Position numbers and translations under genes: made by a program
The notes under the pieces: model-generated
Seen by the model: the letters and a program-made list of their open reading frames with translations, nothing else
What the model was told of the DNA's origin: nothing
Databases searched by the model: none
Part shown: positions 1-17,539 of the stretch, piece after piece
Layout of the letters: each line of letters opens with the position of its first letter
Numbering within the stretch: position 1 is the first letter of the stretch
Assembly: GCA_037179515.1 (NCBI GenBank)
Contig: JAXCGZ010000134.1
Location: 69,242 to 133,241 of the forward strand
Length of the DNA stretch: 64,000 nt
Origin: Halocaridina rubra
Lineage: Eukaryota > Arthropoda > Malacostraca > Decapoda > Atyidae
Direction: 5' to 3'

Positions 1-1148
1 GCAGATTGCATATTCCTAGACTTCCGAAAAGCATATGACACTGTTCCACAACGGAGACTTATTATGAAGATGCAAGCAATGGCTAGAATAGGTGGAAATG
101 TCTTGGAATGGAGAAAAACTTACTCAGAAGGAAGGGAACAGAGGGTTAGAGTAAGATACTCAGTGTCTGTATGGAGAAGATTTAGTAGTGGAGTCCCACA
201 GGGTTCAGTTTTAGAGCCACTTTTGTTCCTTGTATATGTAAATGACCTACCAGAGTCTGTAAATTCATTCATGAATATGTTTGCAGATGATGCAAAGATT
301 GTGAAGAAAGTAAGAAAGGAGAACAATGGTAGAGAACTTCAGGAAGATCTAATTAGTCTCCATGAGTGGTCAGAAAAGTGGCTAATAAAATTCAATACTT
401 CAAAATGTAAGTAATGAGAATGGGTACAAATGCAAGAAGGCCCAAGCTTGACTACTCGGTGGCAGGAGTACAACCTCAAGAGACAGAAAATGAGAGAGAT
501 CTAGGAGTAAACATACTGGCAGATTTGTTGTCCAGAAATAGATACCAATGGCATAGCAAGGGTAGTACATGCTTTCTTAGCAAATGTAAGAGTAGCCTTC
601 AGGCACATGGACAAGGAAATGTTCAGAAATATTTATGTAACCTATGTGAGGCCAAAACTTGAATATGCAGCCCTCTTTTGGAATCCGCACTTGAAAAAGC
701 ACATAGCTAAGCTTGAAAATGTTCAAAGGCATGCCACGAAACTGGTGCCAAAAATACGCAATTTCGGCTATGATGAGAAACTGAGGGAATTAGACTTACC
801 ATCACTCGAAGCTAGAAGATTGAGGGAGGCTATGGTGACAGTCTTTAAATTCTTTCATGGTTATGATTGAGTGGATTGGGATCGATATTTTGATATGGCT
901 GGCTCTAGAACTAAAGGTCATAGTTTGAAGCCTCGTAAGAAAACTTCTTTGCAGGATAGTAAGGGAGTACTTTTTCAGTGTAAGAGTAGTTGATAATTGG
1001 TATTCGCTAAGCGAGGAGGCAGTTAATGTTAACTCAATCCATAGTTTTAAGGACAGGTATGATAAGTATCACTAAGTATAAAATGGAACCGATGAGGAGA
1101 CGGGAAGATACGAGCTTTGGGCTCTTTCCCGTAAGCACAATTAGGTAA

Positions 1149-1150
<2 letters not shown>
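1..1150 (+). mobile_element. LINE-A copy 1, 5'-cut by window edge
   Basis: A non-LTR retrotransposon fragment of the CR1/L2-like group. It enters at the reverse transcriptase palm and shows the VPQGS box and the catalytic FADD box near 280-295. The thumb region and the C-terminal domain with WNPHLKKH and the DLPSLEARR block follow. Stops and frameshifts break the frame (for example around 414 and 868), so it is a dead copy. The 3' end has the family signature, a CCCGTAA end followed by AATTAGGTAATC, and runs directly into a (CA)n tract. The clade call rests on motif recognition only. Confidence 0.85.

Positions 1151-1218
<68 letters not shown>
1150..1218. repeat. (CA)n microsatellite between two LINE-A copies
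   Basis: About 35 CA units begin exactly where the LINE-A tail ends and stop where the next LINE-A fragment starts internally. Confidence 0.97.
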
Positions 1219-1223
<5 letters not shown>

Positions 1224-1798
1224 GGGCAGCATATGCATTCTTATCAAATGTAAGGGTAGCCTTCAGGCACATGGACAAGGAAATGTTCAGAAATATTTAT
1301 GTAACCTATGTGAGGCCAAAACTCGAATATGCAGCCCCCTTTTGGAATCCGCACTTGAAAAAGCACATAGCTAAGCTTGAAAAAGTTCAAAGACATGCCA
1401 CGAAACTGGTGCCAGAAATACGCAATCTCAGTTATGATGAGAGGCTGAGGGAATTAGACTTACCATCACTCGAAGCTAGAAGAGTAAGGGGGGATATGGT
1501 GACAGTCTTTAAATTCCTTCATGGTTATGATAGAGTGGATAGGGATCGATATTTCGATATGGCTGGCTCTAGAACTAGAGGTCATAGCTTGAAGCTTCGT
1601 AAGAAAACTTCTTTGCAGGATGTAAGGAAATACTTTTTCAGTGTAAGAGTAGTTGATAATTGGAATTCGCTAAGCGAGGAGGTAGTTAATGCTATCTCAA
1701 TCCATAGTTTTAAGGACAGGTACGATAAGTATCACTAAGTCTAAAATGGAACCGATCAGGAGACGGGAAGATACGAGCTTTGGGCTCTTTCCCGTAAT
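1219..1798 (+). mobile_element. LINE-A copy 2, 5'-truncated
   Basis: The same family and orientation as the preceding copy. It starts inside the RT thumb region (AGTAAGGGCAGCATATGC) and keeps an open frame of about 155 residues from 1271 to the family stop at 1738. The 3' tail is shortened to CCCGTAATC before the next CA/CATA microsatellite. Confidence 0.85.
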
Positions 1799-1890
1799 CA
1801 CACACACACACACACACATACATACATACATACATACATACATTTCATACACACATACATACATACATACATACATACATACATACATAC
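1798..1890. repeat. (CA)n/(CATA)n compound microsatellite
   Basis: CA units pass into CATA units directly after the LINE-A 3' end. Confidence 0.95.
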
Positions 1891-1891
1891 C

Positions 1892-2119
1892 TATACCTTG
1901 GCTGTTTCCCCCTTAAATTGGGGGTAGCCGACATCAAGAAAGGAAAGTTTGGGGAGAAGTTATTCTCCCCTCTACTCCCCTTCTTCTTTGACGTCTCGCA
2001 GGAGGTTGATACAAGGGGGGGATTCCTAGTTCCCCCGCCCCGTCCACTTTTAGTCGCCTTTTACGACACGCAGGGAATACGGTGAGGCTATTGTTTGATA
2101 TTGTGCCCGCCCCACAGGG

Positions 2120-2122
<3 letters not shown>
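1892..2122 (-). mobile_element. SINE-D copy (RTE-tailed short repeat)
   Basis: A short repeat of about 230 bp, read on the - strand. It starts at a GC-rich head (GTGCCCTGTGGGGCGGGC), contains a box with GTCGTAAAAGGCGACTAAAAG-like sequence, and ends in a GGCT-CCCCC/GGGGG-AGCC hairpin followed by CAAGGTATAG. The terminal ~40 bp match the 3' end of LINE-B in this window. No convincing tRNA head is visible, so it is either a SINE or the 3' end of another RTE family. Confidence 0.7.
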
Positions 2123-2203
<81 letters not shown>

Positions 2204-2212
2204 TATATATAG

Positions 2213-2246
<34 letters not shown>
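2121..2246. repeat. (AT)n then (GT)n microsatellite
   Basis: An alternating TA tract of about 94 bp passes into GT repeats. Confidence 0.97.
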
Positions 2247-2428
2247 CCACCGTGGCCAGGTGGTAGCTAACGCGACTTTGATTCGTCGGTTCCAGACCCG
2301 TCACGGCCTGAGGCTGGAAAAGGCATTCACTTAGGATAACTGTTACACACTGCCAAAACTAAATGTCCTTCTAAAGGAGGCACCATCCTAGCCCTTACTA
2401 AAAAAGGGAGTCCGTGACGTAAAGTCAG
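2247..2428 (+). mobile_element. tRNA-derived SINE-E
   Basis: The head carries A-box-like TGGCCAGGTGGTAGC and B-box-like GGTTCCAGACCC at roughly tRNA spacing. A conserved 3' half follows (AGGCACCATCCTAGCCCTTA, then GGGAGTCCGTGACGTAAA). The same 3' half recurs inverted at about 3450-3545, so it is a dispersed family and not a tRNA gene. Confidence 0.6.

Positions 2429-2430
<2 letters not shown>

Positions 2431-2510
<80 letters not shown>
2431..2510. repeat. (AT)n microsatellite
   Basis: An uninterrupted TA dinucleotide tract. Confidence 0.97.
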
Positions 2511-2513
<3 letters not shown>

Positions 2514-2855
2514 CAGAGAACAGAGCTTGGTTCATACCTAAGACGTCCCACATTCGACTCCGCAAGTGGCGCCATCTATCACTTCAAAATGTGTAGGGCC
2601 ACTGATGACACAGAAGTTTCACATAATCATATTTAGCTGAAGAAAATGATGCCCGTTTCTTAGTAATTCTATGAATCCTGAAATTGTAATACTACAACCA
2701 TCATAGAACTGACATAAGGTGACTTTCATCCCATTGGCTAATTAGCAGTTCTTAAGAGCAACAAAATATATGAGCAAAAACAGGGACTTCCCATAAATAC
2801 TTCCTCTTTCCACCATACTCGTGGTTCAAGGATTGTCCGCAAAAACGAAAAATTT
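2511..2855. other. Non-coding stretch, nothing recognised
   Basis: Single-copy-looking sequence with stops in all frames; no domain or repeat match was seen within the window. Confidence 0.5.
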
Positions 2856-2908
2856 GTGACGAATGACTATTAAATTAATAACTTTTTAGCGTTGGGTGTT
2901 GCTGTGTG

Positions 2909-2983
<75 letters not shown>

Positions 2984-3038
2984 ACACAAACAGCAACACC
3001 CACACTAAAAAGTTATTCATTTAGTAGTTATTCGTCAC
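2856..3038. repeat. Inverted repeat with (AT)n loop
   Basis: The left arm 2856-2911 and right arm 2981-3038 are imperfect reverse complements; both contain GTGACGAAT and TAACTTTTTAG. The spacer is a (TA)n tract of about 68 bp. It could be a foldback MITE in which the AT core expanded. Confidence 0.8.
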
Positions 3039-3141
3039 AGATCTTCGCTCACTGGTGTCGGTTATCATTTGAAACTAACTTCTAAGCATTTCACCCACTC
3101 AACTCCAAGGCACAAGAGATTGCGATTTGAATGACCTTTGT

Positions 3142-3247
<106 letters not shown>

Positions 3248-3449
3248 TTTATTTCCAAGGTACAAATACATAAGTACTGAATCTGTCAAGTATTGAACCT
3301 GTCAAGTAATACGCGTATATAAAGAAAAGAATATACAATTAATCATAAGTAAATAAAGCTATACACAAAATAAAAGAAACTACTGAAACACAAACAAATA
3401 TCAATATTCTTGAAATAAAAATTTTACCCAATTTTTCATATGATCGGTT

Positions 3450-3545
3450 TTACTTTACGGACTCCCTCTTTTACTTATGGGCTAGCGGTGCCTTCTTGCG
3501 AAAGACTTTGGTTTTGACAATTGCGATCGTTAACCTGAGTGAATG
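3450..3545 (-). mobile_element. SINE-E 3' fragment, diverged
   Basis: Read on the - strand it shows AGGCACCGCTAGCCCATAAG and GAGGGAGTCCGTAAAG, the 3' half of SINE-E at 2247-2428. The head is decayed. Confidence 0.55.
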
Positions 3546-3629
3546 TCCTTTCTAACCTATCATAGACAACCTGTCTTGCATAAGCATAAAATTAAAGTCC
3601 TTAAAGTGATAATAAAAGAAAACACACAC

Positions 3630-5747
<2,118 letters not shown>

Positions 5748-5780
5748 TATAAGAGGCAGGTAAGCCATGAAGATTCACTT
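5748..5780 (+). promoter_or_regulatory. CP1 candidate core promoter
   Basis: TATAAG at 5748-5753 lies 29 bases before the A of an initiator-like TCACTT (5775-5780). This leaves about an 80-nt 5' leader before the ATG at 5858. Placement is inferred from arthropod TATA/Inr spacing; cDNA is not available here. Confidence 0.5.
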
Positions 5781-5857
5781 CACAGCACGGGCGGCCGTCA
5801 CTTCTGTCTCACCCACACCGTTCCGCCCCCTCCGCCACCCTTTACGCCCGCGACATC

Positions 5858-5878
5858 ATGGCCTTTTGGACTAGCTTG
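5858..5878 (+). CDS. CP1 exon 1 (signal peptide start)
   Basis: ATG followed by codons for MAFWTSL, then a GTAGGA donor at 5879. The matching exon of CP2 (MATWISL, donor GTAATA) is the key support, because both join in phase 0 to near-identical second exons. The join gives a typical secretory leader, MAFWTSL plus AVLSALAVSTLSL. The intron runs 5879-8150 (2272 bp) and contains two long AT tracts and a perfect palindrome. Confidence 0.75.
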
Positions 5879-6550
5879 GTAGGAGCGAACAAATGACTGT
5901 GTGATCACGGATTTGTTAAGTGATGCTGAGCAAGTGTCATGATTAATTTTGTTATTGAAATTTTGTCAACTGCAAAAATAGAGTACGGCAAAGATACTTG
6001 CAATTGCCCACTTACTTTGATAGAAGATAATTGCATTCAGCACGCGCACTTTTATGCGCAGCATAACGTTGAAGTCACAAATTTCATTCCTGTCGGATAA
6101 ATGAAAAAAAAAAACTTCCTTCAAGTGTCTTAATCTGCAACAAAACTAATTCACTGGAGAATGAAAATGTGATGAACATTCCGAAATAAAAAAAATAGAA
6201 TATACATAGTTATTTTCGTGAAGAATATTGTCTGTGAGTAATGTTCGGTGAACTAAAGTCAAGGAAAAAATATACGTAGTATTTAAAAAAACTTAATAAA
6301 CACACATGAAGGTACTGCATAAGCATGTTGACATTTAATACCTGCCACATTCGAAGGGAAACACTGAAAGAGAAGTTTACAACTAAATAACAAAAAAAGA
6401 TATTCATGTATACATGAATGTGTGCATGTGGAATATGAACACGAAAATGCGTCTTTCTTTACCTAATTGCGGAATTCTGTAATTATGATTTAATTAAGTA
6501 TTAATAACTCATGAAGTATATTGCAAGATCACAATAAATTTCAGTGCGTG

Positions 6551-7826
<1,276 letters not shown>

Positions 7827-7853
7827 TTAGTGCTGTATGCTAACAGTTTGTAC

Positions 7854-7978
<125 letters not shown>

Positions 7979-8150
7979 GTGCGTAAACAGCTTGTGCATG
8001 AGTAAAGCTCATATCTAAACTCTGAACTAACAATTTTATAGATATCCAATTTGGCTAATATATTCTTTAAATAAATGTGTTTACTAGTGCTATATCATTA
8101 CAACTTTTTAAACCCAAAGTAATAAGCTTTCATCCCCTCTCCACTTACAG

Positions 8151-10412
8151 GCAGTGTTGTCTGCTTTAGCAGTTAGCACGCTTAGTTTGCCAGGGCCAGA
8201 CGGTGCTTATAACATTCCAAGAGTAGGCACAGGAAGGCGCTCCCAGTACTTTGTTCTTCATAGTGATGGAACCTATAAATATGGTCATGACACAGGAGAG
8301 GGGGCCTTTGAAAGTGCAAGACTGAATAGCCCGGGTGACTTAGAAGGTGAATTTGGTTACAGGGATCCAGATGGTAATAATATAAACCTTCAATACAAGT
8401 CAGGAGAAAGCGGTTTTGTTGCCAGTGGCCAACATCTACCTTCGCCTCACCCAGATTTTGATGCTGCACATGAAGCAGCTCGTGAGCGTGCACCATTTGT
8501 GGATCCACTGGCTGATTCAAGTTCCGATTCCTCTTACAAATTCCAATTTGCAGGTGAAGAGCAATCACGTACAGAGGAGAGTGATTCTGATGGAACAGTA
8601 AGAGGATCCTACACTTACACTGATGAGGATGGAATTACTAGAACCTATACATACACAGCAGGACGTGATACTGGTTTTGTCATAGAAGGAACTGATCTGC
8701 CACAAGGACCTGTAGAATCAGGGTTGACTCCAGCAGCAACCAGATTTTCTTCATCTGCCAACAGAGTGTCATCTTCTCGAAATTCCTCTCCTTCTAGAAC
8801 AGTAGGATCTTCAGTTTCCTCTCAGAGAAGACCAGTTTCTCCAAGTTCTCGCCCTTCATCTCGGCTTCCATCCAGATCTTCTGGAGCGACAACTCGATCT
8901 GGTGTCTCAGGAAGTGCTTCTTCTCATAGAAATAGTGTAAATTCGGATGGTTCATACTCTTTTGCCTACAATGCTGGTGATCATTCACGCACTGAGTCTG
9001 CAGATGCAAATTTAAATGTTGAGGGAGAGTTTTCATTTGTTGCTGATGATGGAGTTCAACGCAGGGTTAGCTATGAATCTGGAGCTAACAGAGGATTTCA
9101 TGCTAGAGGAGATCATATTCCTACTCCACCTGATGCTGGCTTTGGAAACCGCATACAAATTGCAAATAGACAACCAACGCATCGTGCATCCAGTCCTTCC
9201 CGGCCGTCACCTGCTCGCCTTTCTCCACCTGCCTTAAAAACCCCGTCTGTACATTCCCATTCTACTTTCCAAAGTTCTCGGCCACAGTCTACTTTCCAGG
9301 CACCTCGTCTTCACTCATCTGCACAATCTCCTCGTCCACAGTCAGCTCTTTCAAGTTCCCATCACCAATCTACTTTCAGTGCACACCGTCAACAGTCTGT
9401 CTTTCCAACTCCCACAACAAGAAAAACAACTGGCTCTTTATCTCTTCCATCTCCCTCATCACCTCGAGTACCATTTGAGGAAGCAAATACCCGCAGTGAG
9501 TTTAGACCTGATGGCAGTTATGCCTTTGCCTATGAGACATCAAGCCACTCAAGAGCTGAAAGTGGTGACAGTGATAATAATGTAGATGGTGAGTTTTCTT
9601 TTGTTGCTGATGATGATGGACAAAGAAGAGAAATAAAATATGAAGCTGGGTCTGACACAGGTTTTATTGCAGAAGGTACTCATATTCCCATTGGGCCAGA
9701 AGTGCCTGGTGCACCATCTGGACAGCCTACTGGTAGAATCGTACCTGTACAAGAAGTTCCTTTTGTAGATCCACTTGCTGACACTGGATTAGATGCTTCC
9801 TACAATTTTGACTTTGACTCTGAACAATATTCTCGCACAGAGACTGCAGATTCTGAAGGTAATGTTCAAGGTACATACACTGTAGTTGATGATGATGGTA
9901 CCCGTCGTACTTACCGCTTCCGTGCAGGCAAAGGAGTAGGATTTGAAACTGAGGAGGTCTCTGTGTCTCGTGGTGCCCCTCCAACAAGGCAAGCGGCCTC
10001 TACTTCTGGATCAGCTTCTTTATTCAGTGGTACAAATACACAGGTGTCTTCACCTAGTTTCCGAGGAGCAGCTTCTCCTTCATCATCATCAACACCCTTC
10101 CGTCAGTCAGGAAGTTTTTCGTCAACATCAGCTCATGGAAGTGGTATACAGACAGCCCCACAATTTAGTACATCTTCATCAACAATAAATCGAGGAGGAT
10201 CAGGATTAAGAACTAGTTCTTACACAGCACCATCAAGTTCGTTCAATCAAGGGTCTACAACGAGCTCATTCTCCTCCTCATCACGCACTCCCCTAAGGAG
10301 TTCTTTTATTCCTGACTCCACCAAAGAGGTATTCCCAGGGTTTCAGCTTCACCAGTATGATGCTTCAAAGAATCCAGACAAGTTTGGTTACGTTTTGACC
10401 TTCGATAACTAA
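8151..10412 (+). CDS. CP1 exon 2: five-RR-domain cuticle protein
   Basis: Predicted structural protein of the exoskeleton: secreted, with RR (chitin_bind_4) domains that bind chitin fibres. The exon starts after a pyrimidine-rich acceptor (CCACTTACAG) and reads open to TAA; with exon 1 the protein is 760 aa. RR domains lie near residues 46-106 (DGTYKYGHDTGEG), 133-191, 270-332, 459-520 and 553-605. Each has the family's aromatic spacing and a closing GF-x-G-x-HLP-type motif. Ser/Pro/Gln-rich low-complexity linkers separate them. PFVDPLAD spacers precede domains 2 and 5. The C-terminus QYDASKNP-FGYVLTFDN is shared with CP2 and CP3. The Met that an open-frame caller would pick at 8154 is a GTG inside the exon, not a start. 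The family is firm; the exact subclass is not. Confidence 0.93.
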   Translation, partial: AVLSALAVSTLSLPGPDGAYNIPRVGTGRRSQYFVLHSDGTYKYGHDTGEGAFESARLNSPGDLEGEFGYRDPDGNNINLQYKSGESGFVASGQHLPSPHPDFDAAHEAARERAPFVDPLADSSSDSSYKFQFAGEEQSRTEESDSDGTVRGSYTYTDEDGITRTYTYTAGRDTGFVIEGTDLPQGPVESGLTPAATRFSSSANRVSSSRNSSPSRTVGSSVSSQRRPVSPSSRPSSRLPSRSSGATTRSGVSGSASSHRNSVNSDGSYSFAYNAGDHSRTESADANLNVEGEFSFVADDGVQRRVSYESGANRGFHARGDHIPTPPDAGFGNRIQIANRQPTHRASSPSRPSPARLSPPALKTPSVHSHSTFQSSRPQSTFQAPRLHSSAQSPRPQSALSSSHHQSTFSAHRQQSVFPTPTTRKTTGSLSLPSPSSPRVPFEEANTRSEFRPDGSYAFAYETSSHSRAESGDSDNNVDGEFSFVADDDGQRREIKYEAGSDTGFIAEGTHIPIGPEVPGAPSGQPTGRIVPVQEVPFVDPLADTGLDASYNFDFDSEQYSRTETADSEGNVQGTYTVVDDDGTRRTYRFRAGKGVGFETEEVSVSRGAPPTRQAASTSGSASLFSGTNTQVSSPSFRGAASPSSSSTPFRQSGSFSSTSAHGSGIQTAPQFSTSSSTINRGGSGLRTSSYTAPSSSFNQGSTTSSFSSSSRTPLRSSFIPDSTKEVFPGFQLHQYDASKNPDKFGYVLTFDN

Positions 10413-10815
10413 ATATCAAGTATGACCAGGAATACAAGAGCAAAAGCACAGAAGGATCAAAAGCCACCTTCGCCCATGTTACACGAGTACAGACAAGCTC
10501 ACATGCAAAAAATTACGCCAACATGAACTTTTCAAGTAAACGCCAATCTTGCACAAGTAATGACCCTGAAAAACAAAGAAACAAACAAGTAACTAAACTC
10601 GGTGGCGGGAAAGCAATAAATATAGTAAGCTTTGTGCTCAAAACACACACACACACTATGTAGAAGGCACACACATACACAGTCTTCAGTGTCATCTTCA
10701 TCCCACACTTCATGAACCATTTGCATATTTATGCACACCACGTGTGAGCTACGATGCCAAAACATATATCAACGACGCAAACAAATGGAAACTTATTATA
10801 ACATTGCAATTCATC

Positions 10816-10821
10816 AATAAA
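10816..10821 (+). terminator. CP1 candidate poly(A) signal
   Basis: AATAAA about 400 bp after the CP1 stop, inside CATCAATAAAAGTTTG. A second AATAAA lies near 10851. Confidence 0.5.
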
Positions 10822-10879
10822 AGTTTGTGAAAGAAGAATGACTTTCATTCCAATAAATTAATTTTATGGTGTTTACTTC

Positions 10880-10903
10880 TTGAGAGAGAGAGAGAGAGGA
10901 GAG

Positions 10904-10974
<71 letters not shown>
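10880..10974. repeat. (GA)n microsatellite
   Basis: About 95 bp of GA with two GGA interruptions. Confidence 0.97.
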
Positions 10975-10976
<2 letters not shown>

Positions 10977-11251
10977 TTCTGCCATAGGTGCGAAATGTAT
11001 AGGAAAAGCTTTAGAACTATGATTTGAAAACATTAAAGAAAATAATTATCACATTTTTCAAATACTTACGATGCTAGATAATAGTATATTGAAAAATAAA
11101 TTACATTTCCAACAGAAACTATCCTTGGCAATGATTGTTTTTGACCATGCATATCCTGTCTTAATTAAGAGTACCAAGTCTACGGCTGAAGCAACCATTT
11201 TTTTTTTCTTTTTAGAACAGAGAAACAAGGTGTATGAATTACTAAACTGTA

Positions 11252-13580
11252 CTTAAGGGAAAAAGCCTCAAGCTCGTAACTCCCCGTTTCATGGTCGGTT
11301 CCATTTTTGTACTTAGTGATACTTATAATACTTGTCCTTAAAACTATGGATTGAGTTAGCATTAACTACCACATCGCTTAGCCAATTACAATCATCAACT
11401 ACTATTACACAAAAAAAAAAGTATTTCCTTACATCCTGCAAAGAAGTTTTCTTACGAAGTTTCAAACTATGACCTCTAGTTCTAGTGCCAGCCATATCAA
11501 AATATCGATACCTATTCACTATGTCATAACAATGAAGTAATTTAAAAACCGTCACCATATCCCCCCTCAATCTTTTAGCTTCGAGTGATGGTAAATCTAA
11601 ATTCCTCAGCCTCTCATCATAACTGAGATTGCGTATTTCTGGTACCAGTTTCGTAGCATGTCTTTGAACTTTTTCCAGCTTAACTACATGCTTTTTCAAG
11701 TGTGGATTCCAAAAGGGGGCTGCATATTCAAGCTTTGGCCTCACATAGGTTACATAAAAATTTCTGATACATTCCCTTGTCCATGTGCCTGAAGGCTACC
11801 CTTACATTTGCTAAGAAAGCATATGCTACCCTTACTATGCCAGTTATATGCATTTCTGGAGTCAAATCTGCCAGTATGTTTACTTATAGCTCTCCCTCAT
11901 TCACTGTCACTTGAAATTCTGCTCCTGCTATTGAGTATTCAAGCTTGGGCCCTCTCACACTTGTACCCATTCTCATTACCTTACATTTAGTTGCAATGAA
12001 TTTCATTAGCCACTTTTCTGACCACTCATGCAGACTATTTAGATCTTCCTGAAGTTCTCTTCCATTGTTCTCGTCTCTTAATTTCTTCACAATTTTTGCA
12101 TCATCTGCAAACATATTCATAAATGAAGTTACAGACTCTGGTAGGTCATTTACATATACAAGAAACAAAAATGGCCCTAATACTGAACCCTGTGGATTTC
12201 CACTACTAACACTTCTCCATTCAGACACTTAGTGCCTTACTCTAACCCTCTGTTCCCTTCCTTCTAAGTAAGTTTTTATCCATTCCAAGACATTTCCACC
12301 TATTCTAGCCATTGCTTGCAGCTTCTTAGTAAGTCTCCCGTGTGGGACAGTGACAAATGCTTTCTGGATGTCTAGGAATATTCAATCTGCCCAGCCCTCT
12401 CTTTCCTGTAAGATTCGGCTTAACTCATCATAAAATTCTAATAACTTTGGTACTTTTGATCTACCTTCTCTGAAGCCATGTTGTCTCACTCACAAAAAGT
12501 TGAAGGATTTCAAGTGAAGAGAGATGTGTTTCCTTGGTAGCTTCTCCATAACTTTGCAAACTATGCTGGTCAAGGAAACAGGTCTATAGTTTAGAGCTGT
12601 ATCCCTTCTTCCCTTTTTGAAGATAGGTATCACGTTCATTTGCTTCCATTATCTTGGAATCTCCCCAGATTTTAGCAACTTTTCAAATATAATACATAAT
12701 GCCACCGATATTGATTTAGAGCATTTTTTAAGTACATAAGGATATATATCATCAGGACCTGTAGCTTTAAGGGAATCTAACTCCATTAGCACTTTGCAAA
12801 ACTTAGTGGCTGAAAAGATGATGCTCTCTAATACCAGCCCATGAGCTCCTATCTCTGCAATCTGAGGGGGTGGGGTATTTTCTGCTGTACATACTGACTG
12901 AAACTCCTTGTTCAATTCTTCGTAGATATCTTCATCCATCTCAATGATGCTTTCATCTGCTTTCTTTAGCTTTAAAACCTGTTCTTTGACCTTCAGTTTT
13001 CCTCTGATAAAGCTGTGGAAAAGTTTGGGGTTATCTTTATCTTTCCTGGTAATATCCTTTTCATGGTCTCTCTCTGCCTCTCTTCTTTTACTTAGATAAT
13101 CATTTCTTGCTCTTTTGTAGGTTTGCCAGGCATTTATTCTTTTTCTCCTCAAATACGTTTTCCAGCATTTGTTTCTCCACTCCATAGCTCTCTTACACTC
13201 ATTATTGAATCATTTCTCTCTGGCATGAATAATCCTATTTTGGTGGAAGGTACGTAACAATCTACTATCTCTCCATATTCCTCACAAATGATGTCGTACA
13301 TTTCTTGTACAGATTAGTTAAGTAAGGTCCTCCAGTCAATAACTGAAAAAAGCTCATTAATTTTGATGTAATCTTCATTCGGATAGTTCCTCCTCGTGTC
13401 CTCAGTGCCTCTACTTCAGGCAGCACATCTTCGATGATATACTCCATCAGCTACACACAATGATCACTCTTTCCAATTGGTGGTTCATACTAAATTTTTT
13501 CAATATCCAACACATTATCTGTGAATACTAGATCAAGCAGCGATGGCTCATCTTCACCCCTGGCCCTCGTTGGTTCCAGT
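11252..13580 (-). mobile_element. LINE-A copy, near-complete but mutated
   Basis: Reads on the - strand from the end of an endonuclease domain (PPIGKSDH at about 13457-13487, the SDH box; LLDLVFTDN just upstream) through a basic linker (WQTYKRARNDYLSKRREAERD). It continues into RT (ATGPDDI near 12745; VPQGS and FADD between 12080 and 12210), thumb and C-terminus, to the 3' hairpin region at 11252-11310. Several stops and frameshifts break it. It is the most 5'-complete LINE-A here. The 5' end meets an AT/GA microsatellite. Confidence 0.85.
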
Positions 13581-13598
13581 ATGTGTGTGCATGTATAG

Positions 13599-14915
<1,317 letters not shown>

Positions 14916-15044
14916 TAGTAGGTTGGCTCATGGCACCAGCCGCCCGTTGCGATACTACAGCTGAAGGATTTTTTTGAACTTAAATAGGACTCTCCAGAAC
15001 AGTTCGATGTTAAGTCTTCCTTCAGTTAAGGTTCTTTTTCTATG

Positions 15045-15225
15045 CCTACATCAACACTGAATATTCTTTAATATTCATTACACATCTTTATTATCCCTAT
15101 ACATCTGACAAGTCATTACACTCTCCATCTCTTTACTTTATGTATTCTTCGTGCCCAGACCTGATGAGGGCTGTTTTATTATTTTTTTTTTTTTGGCCCG
15201 TCCTGGTGTCACAATCATAAAAAAA
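15045..15225 (+). mobile_element. Short repeat with GTGTCAC-type 3' end
   Basis: Contains CACTCTCCATCTCTTTAC, CGTGCCCAGACCTGATGAGG and GTCCTGGTGTCACA. An inverted relative lies at 60105-60280, and the terminal motif recurs at the LINE-C 3' end. It is probably a 5'-truncated LINE 3' region or a SINE using that LINE. Confidence 0.6.
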
Positions 15226-15244
15226 AAATAATAATAATAAGCAT

Positions 15245-16256
15245 GTGCAAAAGAGAAAGAGCCCTATGCTCAGAACTCCCCGTTTCTTGGTAGGTTTCAT
15301 TTTTTATTTAGTAACACTTATCATATCTATCCTTAATTCTATATATGAATTTATCATTTACTGTTTCCTCACTTAGCAAATTCTAACTATCAACCATTCT
15401 TACACTAAAAGAATTTTTCTTTCACATGCTGCAAAGAAGTTTTCTTACGAAATTTCAAACTATAACCTCTACTTTTAGAGACACTCATATTAAAATATCG
15501 CTCCCTCTCAACTCTGTCAAGACTACGAGGGAATTTAAAAGCCATTACCATACCCCCCCTCTTCTTCGTAGCTTCAAGATATGGTAAGTTTAACTCCCTC
15601 AGCCATTCCTCTTAACAGAAATTATGTATCTCTCTCAACAGCTTCGTAGCAGGTATTCGGACATTCTAGAATTTACTTATATGCGTTTTCAATGCTGCAC
15701 ATTCAAGGTTTGGCTTCACATGGGTCAAATGAATATTACTGAACATTTCCTTATCAATATGTCTGAAGGCCACCATGATGTTTGCTAAGTAAATAAATGC
15801 TGACTTTACTATTCAATTCATAGGCACTTCTTGAGGCAAGTCTGCCAATACATTTACCTTAGAAATCTTTCGTTCTCAGATTCTTGAAGTTTCAATCCTG
15901 CTGTTGAATATCCGAACACGGGCCTTCTTGCCCTATTGCCCATTCTCATTACTTTATATATTGGAGTACTGAATCTCATTAGCCACTTGTTTGACCACTT
16001 GTCTCACAACTTCTTCCTGAAGTTCTTTTCCATTATTCTCGTATTTTACTCTCTCCACAATCTTTGCTTCATCTGCCAACGTATTTAAAAATACATATGC
16101 AGACTCCGGCAGGTCTTTTATATGTATAAGGCACAAATTTGGCCCTAAAACTAATGTCTGTGGAACCCAACTGCTAACTTTCTGTCTGTTTCCTTCATCT
16201 TGAATAAGTTTTTATCCACCCCAAGATTTCTACCTATACTTGCCATTACATATGTG
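15245..16256 (-). mobile_element. LINE-A, old diverged copy
   Basis: On the - strand it spans from the RT palm (near 16250) to the 3' hairpin region (GGGAAAGAGCCC-like at 15254). Divergence from other copies is clearly higher, with many indels and stops. It abuts an AT tract on its 5' side. Confidence 0.75.
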
Positions 16257-17537
<1,281 letters not shown>

Positions 17538-17539
17538 TC

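Noticed and set aside
8182..10188. Several open frames of 60-130 residues overlapping CP1 on both strands
   Set aside because: Shadows of the repetitive CP1 coding exon; no independent features. The same applies within CP2 and CP3.
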